Assembly (NCBI GenBank): GCA_029339195.1
Contig: JAPTJF010000015.1
Coordinates: 246,172 to 310,171 of the forward strand
Reading direction: 5' to 3'
Source of the DNA: Micractinium sp. NFX-FRZ
Taxonomy: Eukaryota; Chlorophyta; Trebouxiophyceae; Chlorellales; Chlorellaceae
DNA length: 64,000 bases
The notes beneath the pieces were generated by a model. It was given only the letters and a program-made list of their open reading frames with translations. It had not been told where the DNA came from and made no database searches. The position numbers and the translations under genes were made by a program. Shown here in pieces: positions 43,463 through 54,711 of this stretch; position 1 is the first letter of the stretch; each line of letters starts with the position of its first letter.

Positions 43463-46400
43463 ATGAAGTTCAAGGCCACACTGTCCGACCGCGGGCTGAG
43501 GGTGCTCGAGAAGGGTTTTCTGCCCACGCTGGAGAAGCTGGGCAAGCGGTGCCAGCTGCTGCTGAGCCCAGAGGATGTGCACCTCATACAGCAGCCCGCC
43601 GACACCGACGGCATCCAGGTCACTGCGCGCCTGGCAAACGTGGGTGCTGGGCAACCGCTGCTGCTGCTGGGTGCTGGGTGCTGGGCACGCGTGTGGCTGG
43701 CCTGCAGGTGGGTCCTGCGCAGCTGGAAGCGGCGGCCTGCCTTGTGTGCGCAAGAAAAGCTGGCTCCCCTCTGTCCATTGTGGGGTTGTTGGGTGCTGCC
43801 CCCAAGGCTGGCCTCAATGTCTGGTCACACCCGCCTCCACATGTGCGATGCCCCGCCCCCCCGCCTGCCCTTCGCTGCAGGTTGTGCTGTTTGAGGAGGA
43901 GGGGTTCAAGTGCCAGAGCCGGTATGAGAACCAGATTGGGTTCAGCGTGGATATTGCCCTGCTGCTCAAGGTGGGCTGACTTTGCTTTGTGGGTTCAGTT
44001 GGAGAATTCAGTTGGAAAATGCAGGCAGATGTGTGTGGGGCGGCGCGGGGGAGGCTGCTGGGGGTTGCAGGGTCTGCAGCCGATGGGTGCGAGCGTGTGC
44101 AAGCCGGTGCCGGTGTGTAGCGAGCCAGCCGCCCAGCCCTGTGGCTGGCGGGCGTGCTTGCAAGCTGCCGCAGGGACCGCACGATGTGTAGCTGGTGCCG
44201 GCCCGCAGCTGTATCCGGCCTGCCTGGCAGCCCGCCCATTGCTGGCAGCATCTCCTTGCACGCACGCCTGTGCATGCGCTGCTTCAACAGGGTGCCCGCC
44301 CCCTGCGGGCCCCTGCCTCCGCTGTCCTCCTGTGCCTGCCCCTCGCATGAGCATCACTGCCTGGCTCTCCCTTGATTGGCCTCAGGTCCTGCGCTCTGCA
44401 GTGAGCCACGACGCGGATGCGCTGGAGATGAAGCTGGCCATGCGCAGCCTGCCCTGCGCTGCGGCAGGTGGGTGGGAGGGGGGGGGGCGGGGGCCTGCCC
44501 TGCGCTGCGGCAGGTGGGTGGGAGGAGGGCCCTGCCCTGCGCTGCGGCGTGTGGGGTGAGGGGCCTGCCCTGCGCTACAGCAGGTGCTGTGTGCGTGCTG
44601 GAGGGGGAGCGTGGGGAGGGGTGATGTGGCAGGGCCCCGTGGGGCAGTCGGCTGCAGAGCCGGTGGGTGGTGAAACGCAGCACCCGGGTGGCACGTCAGC
44701 ATCTTCGCGGCAGTTGGGTGCAAGTTCGCTGCAGCACGCGCTTGCCCCTGGGCATTCCTACACCTCCGCCCCTGGCTCCTGATGGCACCGACACATGCGT
44801 GCAGGCGGTGCGGCGCCGCAGCAGCGCCCCACGCTGGCCTTCTCCTGGCGGGGACACAACGTGACGATGGTGCAGGAGCTGCCCATCAGGTGTGCTCCTT
44901 CCTTCCTCCTTCCTGTCACACCGTGTACGTCTCAGCAGAGAGTGTGCGTGTGTGTCTGTGTGTGCGGTGGTGGGCGGCTCGCACCGTGGGGTAGTATGCA
45001 GGGGCGCGGCGGGTGGCAGGCAGGGTGCACTGGGTGGCACCAGGGGAACCTGGCCACCTGCCTGCCTGCGCTCCAGCTGCAGGGTGCACTGGGTGACACC
45101 AGGGGCACCTGCCTGCCCCTGCATGCCCCCACAGTCAGTGCACACACTCACCGCGCAACATAGCCCATCCACTGCCCTGCACCTGCCCGCCCCCGCAGCC
45201 AGCCGTACACGCAGCGTGACGTGGAGGAGCTGGGCAGGCACAAGGATGTGTCCAGCCTGAGCCCCTTCTACCTGGACCTGCAGGACGAGGTGCTGCGCAT
45301 ACAGGTGGGGCGGGGGCAGCGTGGAAGGGGCGGGGGAGATTGGGCGGCAGAGGAGGCCGGACGAGGTGCTGCGCATACAGGTGGGGCGGGGCCAGGACTT
45401 CGCACGCAGAAACCATACATCGTGCAAGTTTTCGTGTGTATGGGTGGGGATGTGGAATGTCAGGCAAGGTGGCGTGCATACCGATGGGTGAGGGCATGCT
45501 TCGTTTTCCACTTTTCAGTCAAGAGGGGAGTAGGTGCGGGGGAAGCGGGGCAGGAGGGAGGATGCTGCGCTCACAGCTGGGGGAGGCGGGCGGGAGGGTG
45601 GCAGGGCAGGACAGCAGGACTGGGTGCCCTTCCCCTCCCCTTCCCCTCCTCCTCCGTGCCCCCCGCCTGCCTCCTGCCACACTTGCCCCGCCACCACGAC
45701 CCTCAGCCACCCCCTGCACACACAGGCGCTCACCGACAAGCTTAAGGGGATGGCCAGCGAGCTTGAAGTGGCCACCACGCAGCATGGGGACCTCCACCTG
45801 GGGGTGCACACCACGGGTGAGGGCGTGCATCGCGGGCTTGCTTAAGGCAGGCTGGCATGGTATAGCCGGCGCGTGCACGATGGTGAGGTGCACGGGTGGG
45901 GCTCAGGGCACTGGGTCGGCAGGCCCGCCGGTTTAGCAGAGGGGAGCGCGCCGATTGGGGGTATAGAGGGCCAGGGCACAGACTGGTGGAGCACGCCAGC
46001 GGGCGTGGCCAGGGTGGTCGGGCTGTTCCAGCCCCCCTCCCAGCCCCGCCCCTTTGTCTGCTGCTCATCCCACCCCCGCCCGCCCTCTGGGCCACGCTGC
46101 TTCACCGGGCCGCCCCTCCAGGCGTGGACTTTGGCACCGAAATCCGCGGCCTGGCGGTGCTGCCAGCCAGCATTGGAGAGCGGCTGCAGCCGCTGCAGTG
46201 CGTGGGATCTGTGGTGGGATGTGCTCCGGGGCGCTGCTGGCGTGCTGCTGCTGGTGTTGCTGGCTTGCTGCTGCCTGCCCGATGCCTCGTGCCGGCCTTG
46301 TGCCTGCCAATCAGCTTTGGCAGCCAACGGCCCCCATGCCTGCTGCTTTCCTCCCGTCCTCTCTTCTGCCCTGCCTGCCCTCGCCTACCTTCGCTCTTGA

Positions 46401-47018
46401 CCGCGTGCACGCCTCGCCCTCCTGCCGTCTCATCCCGCCAACCACCCCTTGCAGGGGCGAGACGCCAGAGGACCGGCTAGAGGAGGCGGCAGCTGCGGGG
46501 GAGTCGGCATCGGTAGTGCTGCTGCAGAAGCACCTGGCCCGGGCGCTGCACAGCAGCCAGCTGACGCAGGTGTGTGTGGGGGAGGGGGACAGCAGAGGCA
46601 GGGTGGCATAGGGCAGCAGGGGCAGTGGGATCCGAAGCCATCCTCTGCTGCTGATTGGGGCAGGCGTTCAAGGTGCCCACCCAGCTCCCGCCACTACCAG
46701 GCCCTCACAAGCCTGCCGCGTGGAGCACAGCATTCCGTGTGCTGGCGCTGCACTAGGGGGTACGAACACCTTCAGGCGCGCATTTGTAATGCCTGCATTG
46801 TCTGCATCAATGAGCCTCCACCCACTCCACTTCCCCCCACATTACCCTGCCCCGGTGTGCAGCCGGCACAGCTGCTGTGCGGCATCGCGGAGCGCGGCGC
46901 TCATGTGCACATGATGTTTGTGTACCGGGACCCTTTCACCGATGGCGGCTATGACGACAACATCTCGCTCTCTTACAAGCTGCCCGTACGGGAGGACAGC
47001 CTGTACGGACCCGACTGA
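43463..47018 (+). CDS. HUS1: HUS1, 9-1-1 DNA-damage checkpoint clamp subunit
   Basis: HUS1 forms the PCNA-like RAD9-RAD1-HUS1 ring that is loaded at damaged DNA and activates the ATR checkpoint. Nine exons join in phase: 43463-43639, 43881-43970, 44386-44467, 44805-44889, 45199-45304, 45726-45816, 46122-46197, 46455-46569, 46863-47018, giving 325 residues, close to the size of other HUS1 proteins. The start MKFKATLSDRGLRVLEKGF matches the family's MKF-type opening. Other clear blocks are FKCQSRYENQIGFSVDIALL, the strand RPTLAFSWRGHNVTMVQELP, and SLYGPD at the end. Two places in introns carry copies of the preceding exon edge. Confidence 0.9.
44448..44590 (+). repeat. Four copies of the HUS1 exon 3 donor junction
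   Basis: The exon 3 end and donor, CCTGCCCTGCGCTGCGGCAG followed by GTGGGTGGGAGG, appears at 44448-44478 and then at 44494-44525, 44530-44560 and 44563-44590 with progressive change. Copies 2 and 4 keep CAGGTGGGT or CAGGTGCTG donors. The repeats follow directly in intron 3. Confidence 0.9.
45360..45392 (+). repeat. Exact intronic copy of the HUS1 exon 5 end and donor
   Basis: GACGAGGTGCTGCGCATACA plus GGTGGGGCGGG at the exon 5 junction (45284-45316) is repeated without change. A splice at the copy would add 76 bases and shift the frame. Confidence 0.9.
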
Positions 47019-47611
47019 CTGACTACTGAACGAACGGCCGCCCCTCTGGTGACCGGACAGGCCGTGGGTGCAGGGATCTCAGGGACTGTGGTGACCCTGG
47101 AGGCCGGCAGCAGCTTTCCAGTCAATCCCGGCTGGGATTGAGGGAACTCACTGGCTGTCCCAGGCTTGCTGGGGAGGGCAGCACGACGAGCAGAGCAGCG
47201 CAGCGGTGCGGCACGCTGAGGCATATCGGCATGGTGCGGCTGGGGGGCGGCGAGGGCATCCGCCAGCAGCTGCGGCAATATTGTTGTGTGTAGGCTGCCC
47301 ATACTTCTGCTTGCACTCTGCACAGCTTCTGTAAGCTCCCATGCAGCACTTGCCCAGGCATATGGGCTGCCCATTAGGCTGCATCTGTGAAGTAACACCA
47401 AGCAGACCAGCACCAGCGCTGCCGCCCTGGTGGCATCCCGCGTGGCTGGCGCTGGCCGCTGCACGCCACCCTAGTTTCGGACGTTCAAGCCATGCTGCAT
47501 GCCTTTGTTGCCCGCTTCTCTGTTGTGTTGACGGTGCCGGACATCTGCAAAGCGCGGTAACCAGCGCATTCAATAGAGTTTAAACTCGCTCGACGTTGGC
47601 TGCCCACGGCG
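47019..47611. other. Intergenic region
   Basis: About 590 bases between HUS1 and the F-box/LRR gene on the same strand. A TGTAA sequence at 47330-47334 could serve HUS1, although 312 bases downstream is far. The remainder presumably holds the next promoter. Confidence 0.4.
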
Positions 47612-50600
47612 ATGTCGGAGGCCTCCTGTGCATCCTTGACGGACAATGCACCTACAATGCACGACCCCCTGCACGCGGCGTTCTCCATTGGCGAGCTGTC
47701 CGACGAGCTTTTGCTGTTAGTGTTTGCGCAGCTTCCGCAGCTCAAGGCCGAGCTGCCTGTGCACAGCGGCACGATCACTAGCAGGTGAGGCAGCTTGTGC
47801 CATTCATCTGGGATGAGGCCATGGACGAGGCCACCAAGATGTGCAGTGCATGCCGCGGCAACGCCATCTTGAGATGGCAGTTTGAGCAACTGGAGGGGAC
47901 TCTCTCTCTCTCTCTCTCTTGCATCGTGCCCCTTCTCCCACCGTCACACCACTTTGCCGTTACATGCCTGTGCTGCGCAGGGGCTCGGCTGAGCGGGTGT
48001 GCAGCCGCTGGCGCAGGCTGTGCCTGTCCACCTTTGCCTGCACCGCCGCCCTGCACTTCAGCTCCGCTGGGCAGAAGACCTCCGCTGCGCTGCTCGCGGC
48101 ACTGAAGGGCATCCCTGCAGCGCTGCGCCTGCGCCGAGTGGTGCATCTGCAGCTGTCAGGCAGCGAGTGGGGGCTGCTGACGGTGCTTACGCGCACCGCA
48201 GCGCTCACCTTCCCCTCCCTGCTGCGGTGAGCGGGCAAGCGGGTGCAAGGCCCTGTAATCCCGCTTGTCAGTGCGCCCCTGGGCCGATGAGCTGCTGCGG
48301 AAAAGGGAGGTCCCCCATACAAAAGCAGGTGTTCGGCCAGCGGCTGCCGCCGCCACATGTGCCTGCATGTCCCGCCCACAACCCCACGGATGCAGGGCCC
48401 ACCAGCCCGCTCACTCTGGGTGCCCCCTCTGTGCTGAGGCCCCATGCAGGCACAGCCACAGCTCCCTCCAGCACTCGGCCCGCCTGTCTGCTTGCACCAC
48501 CACACCTTCAACCTGAGCCCTCCCTCCCCCTCGCAGGCTGAGCCTGGACTCCATGTGCGTCCCGCTGCTGGCTGGCATGCTGCCGCTGTGCGAGCAGCTT
48601 GAGGAGCTGCAGCTGAAGCGCCTGAAGCCGCTGCCGGAGGAGAAGTGGGGGGAGCTCGCGGCGTCCCTGGGGTGCGCTGCGATTGCTCACCTGTCTGCGG
48701 CTGCACGCGTGCTACGCAACGCAGCACCTGCTGCTGCCACCCTGCTGCCTTGTAGTGCTCTGTGCTGCGCTGCTGCTGCGTCACAAATGTGGCCGCCCGT
48801 TGTGCAGCTGCTGTACAGTGTGCCTACCCGTGGCAAAATGTACCAGTGTTCCTGGCTCCAAATGCTCACGTTTGCCGCACCGTCGCCTCAGCACCCTCCT
48901 GCTCATTCCCCAACCCCCGCTCTGTGTGCAGGACGCTGTCACGCCTGCAACGGCTGCACCTCGACATGGTGGCCACGGAGTGCGCTGAGCTGGCGGGCAC
49001 GCTGCGCACGCTGCCGCGCCTTGCCAGCGTCACCCTCAACGACAGGCAGCCAGCAGACGTGGCCCTGGTGCCCGCCATGCGGCGCTTCCGCACCAGGGTT
49101 TGCGATGCAGAGGGCGCGCAGCGGCTGGCGCTGGCCGTGCCGCAGCTCTCGGCGCTCACCCACCTGCACATTGATGACCGCTCCTTGGCTGCCAGCGGCC
49201 AGGGCCCACTGTCGCTGCCAGGGCTGCAGAGCCTGCCGGAGCTGGCTGAGCTGCAGTGCATCGGCTCAGTACCCGCGCAGGTGTGCTGTGTGCCCGGTTT
49301 GGTGGAGCCGCGCACGTGTGCGCCCGGAACAGCTGCATCAGCAGCCTTCCTCCCTCGTGTGTGGGCTGGGCTGCTTGCACCGGTTGCCAGCAGGCCGCGT
49401 GGGTGCCGCACACACCGCAGCCGCACGGAGGAGGGTGCAGGTGCGGTGTAAGAGCGATGGCCAGCACTCCACGTTGCCAGCATGTGTCCCCTTCCTGCCC
49501 CGCTGCTGCAGGTGTGGCACTGCCCGCACGTCACCTCACTCTTCTGTCTGGGTGACGACCGGCGCCCGGTGCCGCCACCTGGCCAGGTGGCCCTGCGGGA
49601 ACTGCGCCGCCTGCACCTCTTTGCCTTCAGCGGGCCGGCGGCTACCTTCCCCCCGGCGCTGTGCCAGCTCAGCAACCTCACGTCGCTGGTGTGGCTGGAG
49701 CCTGTTGACTGCTGCCGTGTTGGGCGGGGCGCCAAGGAGCTGCCACCCGAGTTTACCAACCTCAGGCACGTGCTGTGAGGCAGCTGCTTGGCTGTCACGC
49801 TGGGTGGTTGGTTGGTTGGCTCGTCACCAGCGTGTGCGGCTGGCTGTGCCTGCTTCATGTGGAGTGGGGAGCCCGCGGAAGTGCTCTGGCTGCCAGTCGG
49901 CACCAGGTGTGCCTCCTCTGCTCATCACTCATCAAAAGGCCGCTCGTGCAGAACTCGCCAAATGCATGTTCCGTGCCAAACTCACAGCTCACTGGCCCTG
50001 CCTGCCCAACCGTCCCCCCGTGAATGCACTTTTGCAGCAACCTGCAGCAGCTGGCCATCAGCCACATGCCGCTGTGCCAGGATTCGCTGGTGCCCCTGGC
50101 CGCCCTCGCCTCCCTCACTGAGTTGCACCTGCCTCACTGCTATGGCGGGGCCGACTGCCTGCCACACGGGCCCTACCTGCGCACCCTGCAAGTGCTGGAC
50201 ATCAGCAGTGTGCGGGTGGATGGCAGCTGCGCTCTGCCGCCGGCGCTGGCGAGTGCGCCGGCTCTGCACACGGTGGCGGTCAACTGGGGCACGATGGCCT
50301 CAGGTGTGGAGGACGGGCTTGGCATCACGGTAAGTGCCCCACTGGGGTATCGTGATTTGATGTACTTTAGCAGTTGCCTATCATACATGGCTGCACATTA
50401 CTATCAACATGCATTGTCCATAAGCGTTTGGAAGTGCGCTGCAGTGGGATGGAGGTATGCCTGCTTTGTGTTAGGTTAGCAGCATCACTCCGTAGGGTAG
50501 CCCGTTTGCACAAACCAGCCCTCACCACCCCTTGCGGCCCTCCCCCTTCCGGCTGTGCAGGCAGCGCTCTCCCAAGTGCACCGCCTCAAGGTGAGGGGGC

Positions 50601-50958
50601 TGCAGCCAAGTAGCAGGCTGTGCAGCTTGTGCAACAGCGTGCACAGCAGCAGCTACTGCCTGCCCGTGTGCACGTGCCGCGTGTTGACCCCGTCCTCGGT
50701 GAGCTGGCGCACACGCTGGCCTTGATGACAACACCCTGACTTGCTTTTCACAGTGCGTTGTTTGCAACTGTCCGGCAGGTGCTGTTCCTGGCCGAGCGTG
50801 AGAGAAGTGTGCCGCTGGCAGACAGCTTCCAAGGCCTGCCACCGCTTGTGCGGGAGCAGGTGGGCCGCATTGTGCGCAGCAGCAAGGGTCTCCGCTTTGA
50901 TTGCCAGCTGTGCAGCCTGGCCAGCGAGCTGCAGTGGACCAACACCAGCCGCTTCTGA
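47612..50958 (+). CDS. F-box-like leucine-rich-repeat protein
   Basis: Eight exons join in phase: 47612-47784, 47981-48226, 48537-48671, 48932-49280, 49512-49765, 50038-50329, 50561-50590, 50779-50958, giving 552 residues. An F-box-like helix (GELSDELLLLVFAQLPQL, then ERVCSRWRRLC) opens the protein; F-box proteins link SKP1/cullin ubiquitin ligases to targets. Irregular LRRs follow (LRRVVHLQLSGSEWG, LQRLHLDMVA, LRRLHLFAFSG, LQQLAISHMPL, LQVLDISSVRV). The segment HGPYLRTLQVLDIS resembles the GPYL-LRTLLL block of the minus-strand array next door, so it is probably a diverged relative. Intron 5 begins with GC. The C-terminus (REQVGRIVRSSKGLRFDCQL) differs from the array genes. Target unknown. 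Confidence 0.78.
47900..47919 (+). repeat. (CT)10 microsatellite
   Basis: Ten CT dinucleotides in intron 1 of the F-box/LRR gene. Confidence 0.95.
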
Positions 50959-51649
50959 GCAAGATGGCAACGTGCTGTTTTGGAAACAATCATGTGGCAG
51001 GCGCAGGCGCAAGCAGGCACAGGCCGGCACAAGCAGGCGCAAGCGCAAGTCATGCGCCCTTGAGCTGCGGGGCACGCCCTGTTGATACGTTATCTATTGA
51101 AAGCAAAATAAGTTACATGAAGTACATGGTTAAGAAGGTTGTTTACCAAGTACATTCATTTACATTCGTGCACTGTAGGAAGGTTGTTCACAAGTTCACG
51201 TACGTTCAATACAAATATCAAACATATACATGTTCAAAGTAGCACCTGGTAGCCAAGCTGTACTGTAATGCCATGCAAAATTTGAACTACGACATACCGG
51301 GAGTGTGTGTGTGTGTAAGGGGAGGTGCCGGCGCCTGCTGGTCCACCACGCTGGCGCAGCAAACCCAATCTGGCTGCCTCTGATCGACTCCCTTTTGACC
51401 TTGGCAATTGACTATCGGCCTCACAGCTCTGCAATGCTGGAGCAGTGCTAGCCTTATGCAGGCAACGGCTGCCGTGGAGGAGTCCCGTGCAAGAGGGGCT
51501 CACTTGCAGTCCCCGTATCCATGCACATCGCAGCCCAAGAGAAGGGGATGAGGGCCGCAGGCTTACAGAAGGGGCTGACGCCAAGAGTGGCAGAATGCAA
51601 ACATGCACCGGGCACGCAAGCAGCATGCTGGCAGTGGCAGGCATCCTGG
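50959..51649. other. AT-richer convergent 3' region
   Basis: Between the convergent F-box/LRR genes. A GCAAGCAGGCRCA-type short tandem repeat lies at 50999-51045. It is followed by an AT-rich island at about 51080-51260, with repeated TACATTCATTTACATTCGT- and CAATACAAATATC-like words. TGTAA occurs on the plus strand at 51264-51268 and on the minus strand at 51567-51563. The minus one is 83 bases past the stop of the minus-strand gene and is a good poly(A) candidate for it. Confidence 0.6.
51563..51567 (-). terminator. Poly(A) signal TGTAA for array copy 1
   Basis: TGTAA on the minus strand, 83 bases after the stop at 51650, matches the green-algal poly(A) signal. Confidence 0.5.
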
Positions 51650-54238
51650 CTAGGCCCGTTGCCGCCCCAGGAATTGCAGGACACTGTTGCCAACGGCAAG
51701 GCTGCGCTCGCAATCCTCCTCTTGGAACTCAGCAGACACGTCCTCATCCATGCCGCCGTCCCAGCCACGCGGGAAGAGGCGGTTTGTGACGCACACGCTG
51801 AGCTCTGTGTCGAATACTAGGCGGGGCAGCCAGGTGCGGAAGAGCATGGCCAGCCTCCAGTTGGCCGGGTCACGGCCCGGCAGGCACAGCAGGCGCAGTG
51901 CGGGCATCTGCTGCAGCACGGCCAAGTCTGCCAGCTCCAGCCGCAGGCCGCCATCTTCTTGCCTGTTGTGCGACAAATCCAGCACCTGAGACATGGATGA
52001 GGGCATCAGGTTTGGCAGAGATAAAGCGAGTGGTTAGGAAATAAAGTGCTGCGGTGGAAGCCTCAACAGTGTTGTACAAACATGTGCGTGTGCTGCAAGC
52101 TGAGCTGTCCAGCGGTACCAGGGTTATGCTGCCGCTGCGCCGGCAGACTCTGCTGCTTGTCATAAGCGCATCTGGAAAAATGCTGCACGTGCAATGCAGC
52201 TATGCAGTCGCTCACCTCCAGCTGTTTGGCTTGTTGCAGCACGGGCGGCAGGCGCGTAAGCTTCTTGTTGCCAGCCAGCAGCAGGGTGCGCAGGCCCCCC
52301 AGGTAGGGGCCACCCGACAGCTGCCTGCAAAGACGGGGGCACAGGCAGGGAGAGGGCAAGCTGTGGAGGCACAGCGTGGCAGGCAACAGACGACAGCGGG
52401 CACGGAACGTCATAACAGAGGGGAGGTAGCAGTTTGACTTTGACTGATGCAAGGCGGTGATGGGTGATGCCAGCAGGCGCCGAAAGCTAGGCTGGCTAGG
52501 CACGGCCGGCTCTGCAGCAAGCTGCGGCCACAGTAGTGGCGCAGCCACAGGAGGCATGCAAGGTTAGTTGGCAGTGACAATTGCCAGCTTCAGTGGCCAG
52601 GGTGCGGAAGCTCACGTGAGGTCGGTGTTGCTGAGGTTGAGCGCGCGCAGGCCCGTCAGCTGGCGGATGCCCTCTGGCACCACTCCCTCCTCGAGTGTGC
52701 AGCAGGCCAGGTCCAGGCTGACCAGGCCTGGCAGCTGCAAGGCAGAGCGGCAGGGCCAGAGAGTCAGTGGGCAGGGTGTTGAAGGGTGCAAGCCCAGTGC
52801 AACGGCACGGAACAGCGGCATGCACGTGCACGCAAGTGGGCAGGTGTCGGCAGCAGAACAGCTGCCGTTCCCAGGATGCCAACACGCCTTGCAGTCAGTT
52901 TGACATGCATGCATCCGCACCTTCCAGTAGTGCTCCACCACCGCAGTGCGGTCATAGACCAGCAGGGTCAGCGAGGTGACGGCGGACAGCCGCGAAAACT
53001 GCGGCGGCACGTGTGGCAGCGGGCTGCAGTCGCATTGCAGCGACAGCGCTTTAAGCGCTGGCATGCAGACGGCATCGCCAGCTGGCATGATGATGTCTGC
53101 GCCAAATGCGTCCTCAATCCTCAGGCTGGCCAGGGTGGGGTGGCTCCACAGGTCGCCGAAGCAGCTGACGCTGCCCTCCACCATCACATGCCGCAGCGAC
53201 GAGACGCTTGCAATGCCGGGAGCCAGGCGGAAGCAGCCTGCAGGCAGGGTTGTGGGAAACCAGGCCGTGTCATGTCAAGCCAGGAGGGCAGGCAGGCAAG
53301 GGGGCACGTCTTTAGAATGGACTGGCTGGTCCGGGGAGCGGGCACAAGAAGCACCTTGAGGGGTTGGCCATGGCACCCACCCCGCACAAGACGGCTCACC
53401 TCTCTCGTCGCTGCCGAGGTACTTGTGCTGCAGCGCCAGGTGTGACAGCTGGGTGCAGCCGCGCAGCGCCTCCCAGGCCGCGCCGGGCACAACACACTCT
53501 CCACCCTCTTCGGTGACCACGCTGATTGCAAGCTCCTCCAGGCGCGGCATGCGCGCCAACGAGGCCCACAGCTCCCGCGGCACCTGATACTCAAAAGTGT
53601 CGCAGGTCAGCTGTCGCAGCGCGGTGAGTGCCGACAGCTGGGCGCAGGTGCTGGGCTCCAGGCAGTCCACGGTGAGGGTCAATGACTGCAGCTGCGTGAG
53701 GGCCGCCAGGCTGTACGGGTGCGCCGCCAGCTTCGAGCCGTGGGTCACCGCCTCATCTTCCGGCCACCCCTCCGGCCAGATATCCTGCTCAGAGCCCCTC
53801 AGCTCCAGGCAAGTAAGCCCCGTCAGCTGCTGCGCTGCATCCAATGCCCCTGGCAGGTCGATGCGGATGCGGGCCTTCACAAAGGGGAGGCGGGCGACGC
53901 GCGCAAGGACGGCGGGCTCCTCAACGCGCTCCGCCTGGGAGTGCCACAGGGAGAGCCGCCAGCAGACACGTGGGCTGCTGTCACAGATTCTCTTGAACCG
54001 CTTGCACACTAGCCGCAGGGAGCCCCTGCGGAAGAGAGTTCACATGCCCGATCAGTTCTATTTGAACTGGGGATGACTTCCAGTCGGCTCCCAAGGCTGA
54101 GCACCCCCCCCCCCCCCAATGCATTGCATGTGCATCCAGGGCCACCTGCCACGCGCACCTGCTCTCCTTCGGGCACGCCGCCAGGCAGAGCTCCAGCAGC
54201 TCGTCGGGCAGCCGCCTGAGCAGCTCATCCGGCCGCAT
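51650..54238 (-). CDS. F-box/LRR array protein, copy 1
   Basis: Six exons on the minus strand join in phase: 54238-54159 (80), 54025-53400 (626), 53237-52921 (317), 52734-52616 (119), 52324-52216 (109), 51985-51650 (336), giving 528 residues with an intact frame. The start MRPDELLRRLPDELLELCLA plus RGSLRLVCKRFKRICD is an F-box. LRRs follow: LTGLTCLELRGSEQD, LTQLQSLTLTVDCLEPSTCA, LSHLALQHKYLG, LVSLDLACCTLEEG, LRALNLSNTDLT and LRTLLLAGNKKLTRLP. Exon 6 carries a C-terminal block shared by all four copies: MPALRLLCLPGRD, FRTWLPRL and LFPRGWDGGMDED. It is probably a substrate adaptor of a cullin ubiquitin ligase, but the target is unknown. The exon borders and phases match those of the three following copies. 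Confidence 0.85.
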
Positions 54239-54711
54239 TTTGACAACTGCAAGACGAAAGAAGGATGGTTGACCGCCGCGGAAAAGTTGTAGCGGGCTGC
54301 ATGTAGGCAGCAGCTGCGTCCTGCAGGGCGTACCGCCAGCGCCACATGCTGCTGCCGCTGCCACCATGCTCGGCTGCCAGCCTCCACCCTGCTTGCCACT
54401 GTTGCATGCTGCCCGACCCAACTTCCATCCAAACCACACCGCCGCACCGTGAAGGCGGTGGCTTCAGCCAGCGCTGCCAGCGCCTGTTGCACACCTGACG
54501 CTGGGGCTGCCTGGCCCCCCGAGCCCTGCTGCCCCGCGCCCACGGCCCACCGGCTTAAATGGAAAACAGCCCGAGTGTGATGGTTGTTTCAACACACCGC
54601 CAGTTGGTTTGATTACTTCATACGTAAGCAGTTGAATAGAGAAGGGAGGTGGGCAGAAGGCGCATGAACAGACAAGGAGTGGCAGGTGGGCCAGCTATGT
54701 CGGGTGGCATG
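54239..54711. other. Spacer between array copies 1 and 2
   Basis: About 470 bases with no gene. It must contain the promoter of copy 1 and the 3' end of copy 2. A run of 11 C residues precedes it within intron 1 of copy 1. Confidence 0.4.

Noticed and set aside
43051..44559. 502-codon plus-strand frame overlapping the start of HUS1
   Set aside because: Out of frame with HUS1 exons 1-3, and it crosses the intronic repeats.
48553..50121. 522-codon plus-strand frame in the F-box/LRR gene
   Set aside because: A different frame from the LRR exons, which are supported by phases and repeat motifs.
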